NCBI GenBank assembly: GCA_029261435.1
Contig: JAJDBI010000090.1
Span: 1 to 31,075, forward strand
Reading direction: 5' to 3'
Source of the DNA: Nitrospinaceae bacterium
Lineage (GTDB): Bacteria > Nitrospinota > Nitrospinia > Nitrospinales > VA-1
DNA length: 31,075 nucleotides
Part shown: piece after piece, positions 1 to 9,190 of the stretch
How the letters are laid out: each line of letters opens with the position of its first letter
Numbering within the stretch: the first letter of the stretch is position 1
Made by a program: the position numbers and the translations under genes
The notes under the pieces: generated by a model
The model's database searches: none
What the model saw: only the letters and a program-made list of their open reading frames with translations
What the model was told of the DNA's origin: nothing

Positions 1-75
1 CTGAAGGAGGAACTCCTGACGGTCTGTGTTTCGAGTCGGGCCACGAATGCGGAACCGGATGAGCAGGCTTTTCTA

Positions 76-555
76 ATGAATAATCATATTCGCATTGTTC
101 ATTTGATGGAAAAACCATCAGTAATCCCAATTTTAACCCAATGGTTCATAGACGAATGGACCCCTTGGTATGGACCCGGGGGGCAAGGAAATGCAAAGCA
201 GGACCTTGAAGAATGTTCGAGTTGCAATGTCCTTCCTATTTGTCTGATTGCATTGTCCGAAAACAACACTGTTTTAGGAACCGGTGCTCTCAAAACAAAA
301 TCTGTGGGAAGCAAGTGGAGTGATGGGCCGTGGATGTCGGCTCTGTTGGTTGATGAAGTCCACCGCTACCAAGGGGTCGGTAAGGCACTCATAGAAGCTA
401 TAGAGAAAGAAGCCCGGCAATTGGGTTTTAAATTTATTTATTGCTCAACAAACACCGCCGAAAGCATTCTTCAACGTCGCGGCTGGAAAACCAATGGTGC
501 AGCGGAAACCCTTAGAGGCTCTGTTCCTGTCTATAGACTGAACTTGACTAAATAG
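76..555 (+). CDS. GNAT-family N-acetyltransferase
   Basis: This 159-residue protein has the size and core of a GNAT fold, which moves an acetyl group from acetyl-CoA to an amine. The acetyl-CoA motif A lies around residues 88-112, with the pyrophosphate-loop pattern RYQGVGKA at 97-104. The C-terminal part contains the usual LQRRGWK strand-loop near residue 150. The N-terminal part is unusual for carrying CxxC (47-50) and a glycine-rich GPGGQG segment. The substrate cannot be told. The start is uncertain: the same frame is open back to the window edge, and only a weak GAGCAGG lies before this ATG. The true start, or a fused upstream domain, may lie outside the window. It converges on the glutamate dehydrogenase gene. 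Confidence 0.8.
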   Translation: MNNHIRIVHLMEKPSVIPILTQWFIDEWTPWYGPGGQGNAKQDLEECSSCNVLPICLIALSENNTVLGTGALKTKSVGSKWSDGPWMSALLVDEVHRYQGVGKALIEAIEKEARQLGFKFIYCSTNTAESILQRRGWKTNGAAETLRGSVPVYRLNLTK

Positions 556-586
556 CTTTTGAGGTTAAAGACTGCTATTCCATCAT

Positions 587-2017
587 TTAAGGATAGATTC
601 CCATGGTGGCGTAACTGGTGGCAATTTTCTCAATCGCCAGGGCCATTGCAGCAGTACGATAGCTTTCAATTTTATCATTAGCCCAATAGCGTTCTCGAAT
701 ATCTTGAAACGCTTTACGCATGGTGTCATCGAGACCGGATCGAACGAGATCAATTTCGCTCGCTCCCTGGCTGAGCTTCTCTATCAACTCTCGGGGAAGT
801 TTGTTCCCTGATGCCTCAATGGCCTGAATAATAAGCTGACTCTGGCTTTCTTCGTATCGCCTCTGCATACGGCCAAAACGGATATGTGAAAGATTCTTGA
901 TCCATTCAAAATAAGAAACCGTTACGCCACCGGCATTGAGATAGACATCGGGAATAATAACAATTCCTTTTTCTTTTAATACTGTTTCAGCGGCAAATGT
1001 GACAGGCCCGTTGGCGGCTTCGGCGATCAGTTTTGCCTGAATTTTTGAGGCATTACTTCGATTGATCACAGCTTCCATCGCGGCTGGAATCAGAATATCG
1101 CATTCCCTTTCCAGAAGAGATTTGCTGTCCTCAAAATATTCAGCTTTAGGGTAACCCGTGACCCCTCCCTTGTTATTCACCTTATATTGAAAAACATCGT
1201 CGACATCGAGTCCATTAGGATCATACAAGCCCCCATCCCATTCAAGAATTGCAATAATTTTAGCCTGGTCTTCTTGCTGAAGAATGTTAGCGGTGTAATA
1301 ACCCACATTCCCCAATCCCTGAATAATGACCTTTTTTCCTTCCAATGAGTTTCCCTGCAACCCTGCTTTCTTGACATCTTCAGGATGGCGGAAAAATTCT
1401 CTGAGTCCGAATACCACTCCTCTGCCAGTAGCTTCGACACGCCCCTGGATGCCTCCCATCGAAACAGGTTTGCCAGTAACACAACCCAGTTGATTGATAT
1501 CTCCATGACGATGAGAAGCATAGGTGCTGACGATCCATGCCATCTCGCGCTGACCTGTACCCATATCAGGAGCCGGTACATTCGTTGCTGATCCAATATA
1601 ATCTTTTTGAATCAACTCAAAAGCAAAACGTCGGGTGATTCGTTCCATTTCGTCACGTTCATATTTTTTAGGATCGATCAGCAATCCACCCTTGGATCCC
1701 CCAAACGGAACATCAACCAAAGCACATTTGTAAGACATTAAGGCCGCGAGGGCTTCCACTTCATCCTGATTCACATTCGGAGCAAATCGGATGCCGCCTT
1801 TTGCTGGCAATTTGTGATCACTATGGACGGCTCGCCAGCCGATGAAAGTTTCAACTTGTCCTTTAATTTTGACCGGAAACCGAACCTGATACACATTGTT
1901 CACATTCCGGATATATTTGGCCATACCGTCTGGTATGTCCAGAGTGGTCATAGCCAGATCACAGCAAAGATTTACACTTTCCCTGAAACTCACTTCTTTA
2001 TCTGCGGGTAAGGACAT
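587..2017 (-). CDS. gdhA: Glutamate dehydrogenase (Glu/Leu/Phe/Val dehydrogenase family)
   Basis: It interconverts glutamate and 2-oxoglutarate plus ammonium in the cytoplasm, linking nitrogen and carbon metabolism. At 476 residues it fits the hexameric family, slightly long. The substrate-site lysine is in PAKGGIRF (K73), the catalytic lysine in GGSKGG (K109) and the conserved aspartate in PAPDMGTG (D151). The Rossmann motif is GLGNVG (234-239). At the end of the second strand of that fold the sequence is ILEWDGG. The acidic E259 there usually favours NAD over NADP; that is inference. The ATG is preceded by a GGGGAG ribosome site about six bases upstream. The gene is divergent from the YjbQ-family gene across 171 bp. 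Confidence 0.95.
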   Translation of the reverse strand: MSLPADKEVSFRESVNLCCDLAMTTLDIPDGMAKYIRNVNNVYQVRFPVKIKGQVETFIGWRAVHSDHKLPAKGGIRFAPNVNQDEVEALAALMSYKCALVDVPFGGSKGGLLIDPKKYERDEMERITRRFAFELIQKDYIGSATNVPAPDMGTGQREMAWIVSTYASHRHGDINQLGCVTGKPVSMGGIQGRVEATGRGVVFGLREFFRHPEDVKKAGLQGNSLEGKKVIIQGLGNVGYYTANILQQEDQAKIIAILEWDGGLYDPNGLDVDDVFQYKVNNKGGVTGYPKAEYFEDSKSLLERECDILIPAAMEAVINRSNASKIQAKLIAEAANGPVTFAAETVLKEKGIVIIPDVYLNAGGVTVSYFEWIKNLSHIRFGRMQRRYEESQSQLIIQAIEASGNKLPRELIEKLSQGASEIDLVRSGLDDTMRKAFQDIRERYWANDKIESYRTAAMALAIEKIATSYATMGIYP

Positions 2018-2188
2018 ATTATCTCCCCTGAAAAATTAGTTTTGAACCAGTTAAAAGGTTCGTCCATTATGGCGGAGCAGGTGGAGCACTTTCATTCTAT
2101 GATGTTAAAATGATAGCTTGAAATCTCTCTAAAGTCGAGAGGGGGAGACCGATAAAAGATTATAAATCATTGTTTTTAAGGTTGAGAA

Positions 2189-2611
2189 ATGAGACAGGTT
2201 CAATTCAGATTTTCAGTTTCAACAAAGGGACGTGGTATTTATTGTATTAGCCGTAAGGTTTGTGACTGGGTCCATCAGCAAGATATTGAATCCGGCCTAT
2301 TGACGCTATTTATGCCTCATACCTCGGCTTCTTTATTAATTCAGGAGAATGCCGATCCGGATGTTTTGGAAGATTTAAATCAGTTTTTCAATAGACTGGT
2401 TCCCGATGGAGATTCCCTTTTTCAGCACCGCGCAGAAGGCCCGGACGATATGCCGGCACACATACGATCCGCGCTCACTCAGACTCAATTGTCCATACCG
2501 GTTCAGGGGAATGAGCCATGCCTGGGTATCTGGCAGGGAATATATTTGTTCGAACATCGCACCCATCTCCATAATAGAGAGGTCATTTTACATTTGATCG
2601 GAGATGATTGA
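2189..2611 (+). CDS. YjbQ/UPF0047 family protein
   Basis: This 140-residue protein is a full-length match in pattern to the YjbQ (UPF0047) family, often annotated as secondary thiamine-phosphate synthase enzyme. Conserved features are MPHTSAS with H44, QENAD at 52-56, the HRAEGPDDMPAHI stretch (H80, D86, H91) and FEHR near 121-124. These histidines and acids form the small barrel's metal or substrate site in known structures. Members can complement thiamine synthesis weakly, but the physiological role is unsettled. The ATG follows AAGG about nine bases upstream. No thiamine gene is near. Confidence 0.88.
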   Translation: MRQVQFRFSVSTKGRGIYCISRKVCDWVHQQDIESGLLTLFMPHTSASLLIQENADPDVLEDLNQFFNRLVPDGDSLFQHRAEGPDDMPAHIRSALTQTQLSIPVQGNEPCLGIWQGIYLFEHRTHLHNREVILHLIGDD

Positions 2612-2793
2612 TAAGACAGGCATTACTTTCTTCATCAACTCTTCGCAGTGGGATTAGAGTTCCATTTTACCCTCTCAAAATCCGGGAATGTTTGACAGAT
2701 GAATGTTGCCAGATTAGAATCAACTTCTACAATCCATGAAAAAACAATAAGTCGATCCAGTTTTTATTCATCCGTTTCCCAAATACAAAAACC

Positions 2794-3609
2794 ATGCTTC
2801 CTTCATTAACACGCGGCCCCTCACTCAGATTTCAAGATTTTAAATTCTGGGCAGTTGTTTTGCTCTCAGTTTTCTTCCTGGTTTCTTGTGGAAGTGAGGA
2901 GGGTGAAAAAAATGCAGAGCCTGACCGCGCCAAAATGGTGGATGCTAAAAAAGCTTTTGATGAAGAAAACTACGATAAAGCTAAAAGCGCAGTAGAATAT
3001 TTTCTGGCCCAGTACCCCAAAGACATTGAAGCCCTGTATTTCTATGCACAGGTGTTAATCGCGACAGATCAGCTTTTAAAAGCCCGGGAAAAGGCCAATG
3101 AAATCCTTGAAATTGACCCCACCCTGCCAGAGGCAAATGCGATTTTGGGTGAAGTCCATTATCGACGTAAGGAGTTTTCCGAAGCCGTCAGATTGTCTCG
3201 TGATGCTTTAAAGAAAAACCCGAAACTGCAAGTTCCCTATCGCGTGATTGGTGAAATTTATTTGAGACAGGGAAAAGTTAAAGAAAGCATCAAGGTACTA
3301 TTAGAAGCTCACCGCCTCGCCCCTGATGATGTGGAGACGATGAAAAAATTATCTGCCGCCCTTATCAAGGATAAAAATTACCAAGAGGCTAAAAAGTATC
3401 TGGATAAAGCCATGGAAGTGGACGAAAATGTGCCCGGTGTTCACTATAACCTGGCGGTGGTTTATGCCAATCAGGACAACGGGAAAAAAGCCATGGAACA
3501 TGTTGACCTTGCCCTCGAGTATTATATGGAGTTGGACACCTTTTTCTGGATAGGAAAAGCCCGGGATACACGACGACTGATAATGAGAAAATACAAGATT
3601 AAAGAATAG
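2794..3609 (+). CDS. TPR-repeat lipoprotein
   Basis: This 271-residue protein starts with a lipoprotein signal. A hydrophobic segment at 18-31 ends in the lipobox LVSC, with lipid-bearing Cys at 32, followed by an acidic linker. From about residue 47 to the end it is made of tetratricopeptide repeats, about five or six helix pairs with the usual A/G/Y/P spacing. It is therefore probably a membrane-anchored scaffold for protein complexes in the periplasm. No good Shine-Dalgarno precedes the ATG, so the long 17-residue n-region may be overextended. It has a paralogue-like partner at 9648-10379. Partners are unknown. Confidence 0.85.
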   Translation: MLPSLTRGPSLRFQDFKFWAVVLLSVFFLVSCGSEEGEKNAEPDRAKMVDAKKAFDEENYDKAKSAVEYFLAQYPKDIEALYFYAQVLIATDQLLKAREKANEILEIDPTLPEANAILGEVHYRRKEFSEAVRLSRDALKKNPKLQVPYRVIGEIYLRQGKVKESIKVLLEAHRLAPDDVETMKKLSAALIKDKNYQEAKKYLDKAMEVDENVPGVHYNLAVVYANQDNGKKAMEHVDLALEYYMELDTFFWIGKARDTRRLIMRKYKIKE

Positions 3610-3677
3610 GGTGATCGCGCCCATACCGCAAGAAGCAGGTTTCTCGTTGGGCTATTTTAATCGCACCACAACAACCT

Positions 3678-3971
3678 TCAGGTTCGATTAAACATACCGA
3701 TAACAGCAAGTACAGCCATCACTAACCCGGACAGCCCATAGATATAAAGACCGCTGCTGGTGTTACCCAGCAAATCAACAAAATAGCTCCTGTTGAAAAT
3801 AAATCCCCAAAAAAACACAAATGCGTACGATATCAACAGGCCCAGTTTGTGTCTCCCGAAAAGCAGACAGAGAGTCATCAGCAGGGTAAAAAGAAGGACC
3901 TGTCCCAATGGAATAGACAGAGTCTTGTCAGCAAGAAAAGAACTAAAAGGGTCTTGAAAACTCGAAGGCAT
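3678..3971 (-). CDS. Small three-helix membrane protein, unknown
   Basis: The 97-residue product is almost entirely hydrophobic after residue 18, with three predicted membrane helices at about 21-40, 45-60 and 73-93. I recognise no family. The ATG has a clear GGGGAG ribosome site nine bases upstream, which supports real translation. It converges on the TPR lipoprotein gene, with 68 bp between the two stop codons and no strong hairpin there. Confidence 0.65.
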   Translation of the reverse strand: MPSSFQDPFSSFLADKTLSIPLGQVLLFTLLMTLCLLFGRHKLGLLISYAFVFFWGFIFNRSYFVDLLGNTSSGLYIYGLSGLVMAVLAVIGMFNRT

Positions 3972-4022
3972 AACTAATCACTCCCCGGAAATATTGATCT
4001 GCCAGTAGAGTGGTGTGTATTC

Positions 4023-4298
4023 CTATTTTTTACAGACTAGGGCAACTGCTTGAAAAAATCCATCAGACTTGAGAAAGAATTGATCGATTGACTCCTGATA
4101 TATCCCTGTCACAAAATCTTTCTCCACGCAATAATGTATGACTGGTTTGATGGGACTCAGGTGTTCCAAAAGGTGGATAGTTTTTCTGTATATGGAATAT
4201 TGAGACGATGAGAGGTCGGATACTTTAGAACGGCCAGTCCTAACAAGCCACTGAGCCCCAATACTGGTAACAAGATTTGATCCTAGGTTTCTGCCTTG
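4023..4298 (-). pseudogene. C-terminal remnant of an unidentified gene
   Basis: Ninety-one codons are open on the minus strand up to a TAG, with protein-like composition: balanced charged and hydrophobic residues, and segments such as YSIYRKTIHLLEHLSP and DFVTGIYQESIDQFFLKSDG. An in-frame TAA lies directly upstream (4299-4301). No ATG, GTG or ribosome site opens the frame; the only possible start is a TTG in the middle. I read it as the tail of a truncated gene. The family is not recognised, and chance is possible. Confidence 0.35.
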
Positions 4299-4606
4299 TT
4301 AAATGGGTTTTTCTGCTATTTACCCAGGATCAGAAGGCAAATTTTTTAGCCACTATCTTTATTAGAGAAAACACAGATTAGATTAATCCATTCAGATCCA
4401 AATTTGATAGTTTTATGATTATAGAAGTTTTACCTTGCGAAAAATTTGTCGTTTACCTCAAAGGATATTCAGGAATCTCTATCGAATATAGTAGCTATAA
4501 GATAAGGCCAGGGGAATAATCTCCACGCCCTCGTAAAAATAAGACCTTATAAAATAATCAGATATGCTGTTTTTCTAAATTCATCATTCAGAAAATAGGG
4601 TTTTAT

Positions 4607-4634
4607 TTGCAGGAATGCGGATAAATGTTATAGT
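4607..4634 (+). promoter_or_regulatory. Putative sigma-70 promoter for the TAXI-channel gene
   Basis: TTGCAG and TATAGT are separated by 16 bases and lie 75 bp before the start codon at 4710. This is the best -35/-10 pair in the gap. It is a pattern match only. Confidence 0.4.
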
Positions 4635-4709
4635 CGGAACTCAATCCGAAAAAATAATTACATACTCATTTGTTCGGTCTTGGTTAATTTCTATTGAGAG
4701 CCCGCAATT

Positions 4710-7700
4710 ATGAAGAAAACTTTACGCATCTACCAGGAAACCCAATTGAGATTAAGAGCCTTACTATTAATTATTTTCATACTCCTAACGCCAAATTTTG
4801 CATACGGATTTACTATCGCCACGGCTTCCGAAGGTGGAAACTACCACCCAGTTGGTGAAGCCATTTTCAAAATTTTAAAACAAAATAAAGAAGGGGTGAA
4901 AGTAACTAACGGGTCTGTTGACAACATAAAAAGGTTGATCGCTGGCACAAATGATTTTGCCATCATTCAAAATGATGTTTTATTAAAAGCAAAAACTGAT
5001 GGAATAGAGGGCGCTCAAGAATTGAAAATTCTCTTGGCTCTATTTCCGGAATATATTCAAATTTTGGTGCGAGAAGATAGCGAAATTAATAGTGTCTTCA
5101 ATTTGCAAAATAAAAAAGTGTACATCGGTAAAGACGATAGCGGAAACAAGGCCAATGCTTTAGATATTTTAGGTTTTTTTAAGATAAAGCAAAATGAAAT
5201 TAATCTTGTTTATGAGGAGGAGGGTTCATCTGTAGCAATAGAAAAGCTGTTAGATAAAAAGGATAAGAGCATTGATGCTATTTTCATTACTTCAGGAGCT
5301 ATGAATTTAGATTCCAGGCTTAAATTAGTCTCCATTGATAAGGAAATGATAAGACGAATAAAAAATGAAAACCCTTACTACAGTTATGAAAACAAACTTA
5401 TTCGAGGCAATAAAGTAAACGTATTATTCACCAGAGCTGTTTTAGTGGCGCGCACCCCTGAAAGTCAATACGGCTTAAGCCGAAAGGATGCTTATGACTT
5501 CACAAAAGCTATTTATGAAAACCAACTAAAAATAGAGAAAGAAGTAAAAAAAGACGTGAACCAAAGGTTATCATTTTTCAGGCGGGATATTATGGTTCGA
5601 AAAGTTTCTGCGGACCTGCACTCAGGAGCAGAGCAATATTTTTCGGAAGAAGGAATCCTGGCTAGCACAGATTGGCGCTACTGGTTTGCGCTGATATTTT
5701 TACTGTTGATTTCGATTTCCATAGTTTTAGATCAACTCACAGTGCGCTTCCCTTGGCTCACTAGAATACGTGAAAATGATTTTATTCAAAAATGTTATCA
5801 CAGGCCTGCGTTTCGAAATTGCTGGAACTTTGTAATTAAGTATATTTCGGGATCGGGATTCGCAATTGCCTTCTGGGTATTTCTGACATTTTTAATGTTG
5901 GACGCAATAATGATCTCACATTTTGAGAAACAGTACTCAATGCATTTTGATGTTGAGAATCCCTTTGCCGGTAAGCCTCTTTTTGAAATTATATACTGGT
6001 TAATGGCTTTTGCCGTTGCCGGATATAGTCAAGGTATTTTTCCTAACCATTATTTTGGCAAACTAGGGGCGATAATTTTACCTGTCCTAACAGTGTTGGG
6101 AGTGGTGTTTTTACTTGTCCATCAAATTATTCAAAAAAATCGTAGATATGAAAAGGAACTGAAGGGTGTATTAGTTCCTAAGCTGAAGAACTATGTGCTT
6201 ATATGCGGTTGGAATGACCGAGTTCCGACCATCATACAGCAGATCACCTCCTCCTTTGCTCCAAGGAATGATCAAAAGGTGCTAGTTATAGCAGAAATAG
6301 AAGGGGATAAACCTCTAGAGAAGTTTAATTTTAAACCAGGGCGTGTTTACTATTATAAGGGTATCAGTTCTGACTATGAAGTATTGAAAAAGATCAACCT
6401 GCAAAAATGTTCCCGCGCTGTCGTCGTTGCCGACAGTAAAAAAATTAAGCGGAATAATTTTCGAAGCGTCTTCACTGCAACTGCTTTGAAAGAAGTACGC
6501 AAAGAGACCGGTGATGAAGGCATCTCTGTTATCGCGGAGCTGTATTTTCCTGAAAACAAACCATTCTTTATTGAGAGCGGTGTCAAAAAATTAGTTTGCC
6601 TTCATCAAATACCAGCTAGAATGATTGCCCATGCCTGCCTTAACCCAGGGATTAGCGACATTCTTTTAAAGTTGTTATCAGTTGATTCATTTTGCCACGC
6701 ACAGATGATACCGGCCAGCCACCCCTCACTTAGCTCAATGAGGAATGTTTTCTTACAAAGGGATTTTAAAAGTGCCCTGCTAGGACTGCGAAAACATAAT
6801 ATGCTTCTATTGGCAGTTTACAAAGGAGATGAGAAAACAGAGCATGAGCCTTTGGAGCTTGAGTTTAGGGAAAATAGTCCCTATGTAGTAAACCCCTTTG
6901 GTTCTGATAAAAACTATACAATACAAGAAACAGATCAAATATTGGTAGTGAAAAATAATTACGTAAGTGATGAACACTCCCAACCTGAAGACATCAAAGT
7001 AAATAGCAATGTCTTTCAAAATGATAAGGGAACCTCTTTTATTTCTAAAAGTGAAAACATCATGGTTATTGGAAATATTGAAATGGCAAAATTGATAATG
7101 GAGACGATCGCCCCTTTCTGTGAAAGCCTGTACTACATAACAACGGAAAAAACGAAAACCTCCGATCCAGCATGTGCTTATAAAACAATACCTTCGGAAT
7201 CGTTTGAAGATAAGTTTATTGAAAACAATAAGGACTTATTAAATAAAATTACCAGGGTGATTATTTTGGCTCCGGAAAGAAAAGGAGATGAGGAAGAGCA
7301 TGCTGTCTATCTTGACGACCAAACAATGATGGTTGCTAAAAAATTACTAAGCCAGTTTAAGAAAGGTCTTAATAAGAGCTCTTTGCATATACTTGCGGAA
7401 ATGAGACATGAAAACAATCTGAACCTGTTCCACGATATAGGTATCAGCCAACCTGTTCCGACCAATCAGCTCATAGAGCTCATTCTGGCACAAATGATAT
7501 TTCATGAAGGACTGGTTTCCGAATTCTTTCTTAAGGCAATGAGCTATTCAAGCGAAAACAAGAAGGCCTGCCTGGAAAAATGGTCGAGCTTCAAGTTGCA
7601 GAAAATTATGGGGGATGTTATTGGAAACGATTATGACAGCATATTGGAAAAGTGCCTTAATAAGAATATACAACTATTGGCAATAGAAAAACAGGATGGA

Positions 7701-7799
7701 AAAATTGTTTTAAATCCAACAAAAAAATCTGAAAAAGGAACGTGCCTAGAGCCTAATGACTTTGTTTATTCATTTGTGCCACCTCGACAATTTTCTTGA
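4710..7799 (+). CDS. TAXI receptor - CASTOR/POLLUX-like ion channel - RCK fusion
   Basis: This 1029-residue protein joins modules not normally found together. Residues 1-33 form a signal or anchor segment ending AYG. Residues 34 to about 315 are a TAXI-type solute receptor of the TRAP transporter world, with the entry motif EGGNYHPVGEAI at 41-52. Helices follow at about 325-341 and 381-403, then a pore-loop-like segment (IIYWLMAFAVAGYSQG, 427-442), then a helix at 450-473. The filter position reads AVAGYS instead of TVGYGD, resembling the A-x-A-G filter of plant CASTOR/POLLUX channels. Two RCK-like nucleotide-binding domains begin at VLICGWNDR (496-504) and IMVIGN (784-789). The family's ICGW signature is clear in the first. 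The ligand would bind outside and gate the pore; that is inference. It ends one base from the next gene's stop. Confidence 0.8.
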   Translation: MKKTLRIYQETQLRLRALLLIIFILLTPNFAYGFTIATASEGGNYHPVGEAIFKILKQNKEGVKVTNGSVDNIKRLIAGTNDFAIIQNDVLLKAKTDGIEGAQELKILLALFPEYIQILVREDSEINSVFNLQNKKVYIGKDDSGNKANALDILGFFKIKQNEINLVYEEEGSSVAIEKLLDKKDKSIDAIFITSGAMNLDSRLKLVSIDKEMIRRIKNENPYYSYENKLIRGNKVNVLFTRAVLVARTPESQYGLSRKDAYDFTKAIYENQLKIEKEVKKDVNQRLSFFRRDIMVRKVSADLHSGAEQYFSEEGILASTDWRYWFALIFLLLISISIVLDQLTVRFPWLTRIRENDFIQKCYHRPAFRNCWNFVIKYISGSGFAIAFWVFLTFLMLDAIMISHFEKQYSMHFDVENPFAGKPLFEIIYWLMAFAVAGYSQGIFPNHYFGKLGAIILPVLTVLGVVFLLVHQIIQKNRRYEKELKGVLVPKLKNYVLICGWNDRVPTIIQQITSSFAPRNDQKVLVIAEIEGDKPLEKFNFKPGRVYYYKGISSDYEVLKKINLQKCSRAVVVADSKKIKRNNFRSVFTATALKEVRKETGDEGISVIAELYFPENKPFFIESGVKKLVCLHQIPARMIAHACLNPGISDILLKLLSVDSFCHAQMIPASHPSLSSMRNVFLQRDFKSALLGLRKHNMLLLAVYKGDEKTEHEPLELEFRENSPYVVNPFGSDKNYTIQETDQILVVKNNYVSDEHSQPEDIKVNSNVFQNDKGTSFISKSENIMVIGNIEMAKLIMETIAPFCESLYYITTEKTKTSDPACAYKTIPSESFEDKFIENNKDLLNKITRVIILAPERKGDEEEHAVYLDDQTMMVAKKLLSQFKKGLNKSSLHILAEMRHENNLNLFHDIGISQPVPTNQLIELILAQMIFHEGLVSEFFLKAMSYSSENKKACLEKWSSFKLQKIMGDVIGNDYDSILEKCLNKNIQLLAIEKQDGKIVLNPTKKSEKGTCLEPNDFVYSFVPPRQFS

Positions 7800-7800
7800 C

Positions 7801-8061
7801 TTATGAAGGGGTACATTTGTCGACAAGACGGTTGTATAACCATGCAAATATCCATCCCCCAAAGAAGCCATCTCCCAACCCCCAAAGCAAACCTATAATG
7901 CTTCCAACAGGGCTAATTTCGTATCCAGGGTAAATCAGGCTCAAAAAAGTTTTTTCTTCAGCGATGCCATTTAAAATCATTATCCACCAGGTTAATGAGA
8001 AAACCCCTAACCCGCAGATCAAACTAAAAGTGATTGCAAAAGCTTTTATATTGAGTTTCAT
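7801..8061 (-). CDS. Small holin-like membrane protein
   Basis: The 86-residue product has two predicted helices, about 7-30 and 52-78, around a short polar loop with YPGYEISPVGSIIGL. This layout matches a widespread chromosomal family that databases label bacteriophage holin, though nothing phage-like surrounds it and a lysis role is doubtful. The ATG lacks a strong ribosome site. It converges tail to tail with the TAXI-channel gene, one base between stops, and lies 64 bp downstream of the DUF389 gene on the same strand. Confidence 0.6.
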   Translation of the reverse strand: MKLNIKAFAITFSLICGLGVFSLTWWIMILNGIAEEKTFLSLIYPGYEISPVGSIIGLLWGLGDGFFGGWIFAWLYNRLVDKCTPS

Positions 8062-8125
8062 GATTCAATCTTTTCTTGTAAGTTCTGAAAGATGAGGTTA
8101 ATTATAATACTTCCCAAGCATAGAT

Positions 8126-9115
8126 TTAGGAGATATTCAGCAGTCCTTTGCGGAAAAAAATGATTAACAGGAGTATCACCAAAGAGAGAACCCAGATAAC
8201 CAAGTAAGTTGTCATAGACTGATTGGCCTTTTGCTTTTCAAGCCAACTCCGCGGTTTTACGCCGCGGACCCAGAACACAACTTTGGCGGCCAGATTCACG
8301 CAGACAATATTAACAGCTAACAGCAAAGCCGCCCCCGCAGCAAGCTTTATATGCCCCGAACCAAGCATAATTCCAAGAGTAGCGGTAGGTGGCAGTAAGG
8401 CTACGGCAACCATCACCCCCACCAATACACTGCTCAGCCCAATGGTCAATGAGACCACGGCGGCTGCTCCTGAAGACAAAGCCAGAACTACCGAGTCCAA
8501 CCCCACATCAGTTCGAGCCATCAACTCATGGCTGTCTAAGTTGAGCGGATAAACGATTCCAAGAATAATGGAAAGCGATAATGCTAGGATGACTCCTGCA
8601 GAGGTGGTTTTCATCGCTTTCCACATCAGGGCCATATCACCCAGAGCCGCACCCAACGCCAGTGCCAAGTTGGGCCCCAATAGCGGAGCTATCACCATAG
8701 CCCCGATCACCACCGCAACATTGTCTTCCAGCAAGCCTATAGCTACAACAACCGTGGAGAGGAAAACCAATAGAAGATAGGTAGAGTCTAGATGTGCGTT
8801 TTTGACAATGTTGTTATAAAGTTCTTCCCTCGTGGTGGTGACCGTTTCTTTAGTTTTCAGGTCAGAAGGTTCAGGTTCTTTTCTCGGGAGCACAGCTTCC
8901 AGTGGTAGAACAAGAATTTTCGAAGACTCCCCCAGTAAACCCTGCAAGGCATCCAGTATCGATTGTCGATTCTCATTGCTGACCAGAATACGGATCAATT
9001 GTCTTCCCTGCATATCTGGGGAACCTACCCAGTTGACCTCTGAATCATGCTGCCCTGCGATGCTGATGACCGGTTGGAGGTTTTTCTCATCCGTGATCAC
9101 TTCGATTAATTTCAT
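8126..9115 (-). CDS. DUF389 / TIGR00341 family membrane protein
   Basis: This 329-residue protein has a soluble N-terminal domain of about 75 residues and a charged linker. About six membrane helices follow, from about 112 to 325. The signature stretch VAIGLLEDNVAVVIGAMVIA and the following APLLGP are typical of the DUF389 family of uncharacterised hydrophobic proteins. No substrate is established for the family. The ATG follows GGAG with a four-base spacer. The small Cys-rich gene lies 75 bp upstream on the same strand, and the two could be co-transcribed. Confidence 0.85.
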   Translation of the reverse strand: MKLIEVITDEKNLQPVISIAGQHDSEVNWVGSPDMQGRQLIRILVSNENRQSILDALQGLLGESSKILVLPLEAVLPRKEPEPSDLKTKETVTTTREELYNNIVKNAHLDSTYLLLVFLSTVVVAIGLLEDNVAVVIGAMVIAPLLGPNLALALGAALGDMALMWKAMKTTSAGVILALSLSIILGIVYPLNLDSHELMARTDVGLDSVVLALSSGAAAVVSLTIGLSSVLVGVMVAVALLPPTATLGIMLGSGHIKLAAGAALLLAVNIVCVNLAAKVVFWVRGVKPRSWLEKQKANQSMTTYLVIWVLSLVILLLIIFFRKGLLNIS

Positions 9116-9190
9116 AGAACTCCGTGAGTCGGGGCAAGCCCGAATTGAAGGGGGTAAATGCTATTTCCAGTTTAGTTCTGAGGCGAGTAG

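Larger units (their letters stand above)
3972..4709. other. 738-bp gap with one gene remnant and one promoter
   Basis: The stretch has no complete gene. A minus-strand open frame at 4023-4298 looks like the C-terminal end of a lost gene and is listed separately. A sigma-70-like promoter for the large receptor-channel gene lies at 4607-4634. The remainder (about 4300-4600) is AT-rich, with only a 34-codon ATG frame lacking a ribosome site, and nothing convincing. Confidence 0.5.

Noticed and set aside
4415..4519. 34-codon ATG frame before the receptor-channel gene
   Set aside because: No ribosome site and too short to judge.
7801..8061. Phage origin for the holin-like gene
   Set aside because: No phage genes nearby; this family is common in ordinary chromosomes.
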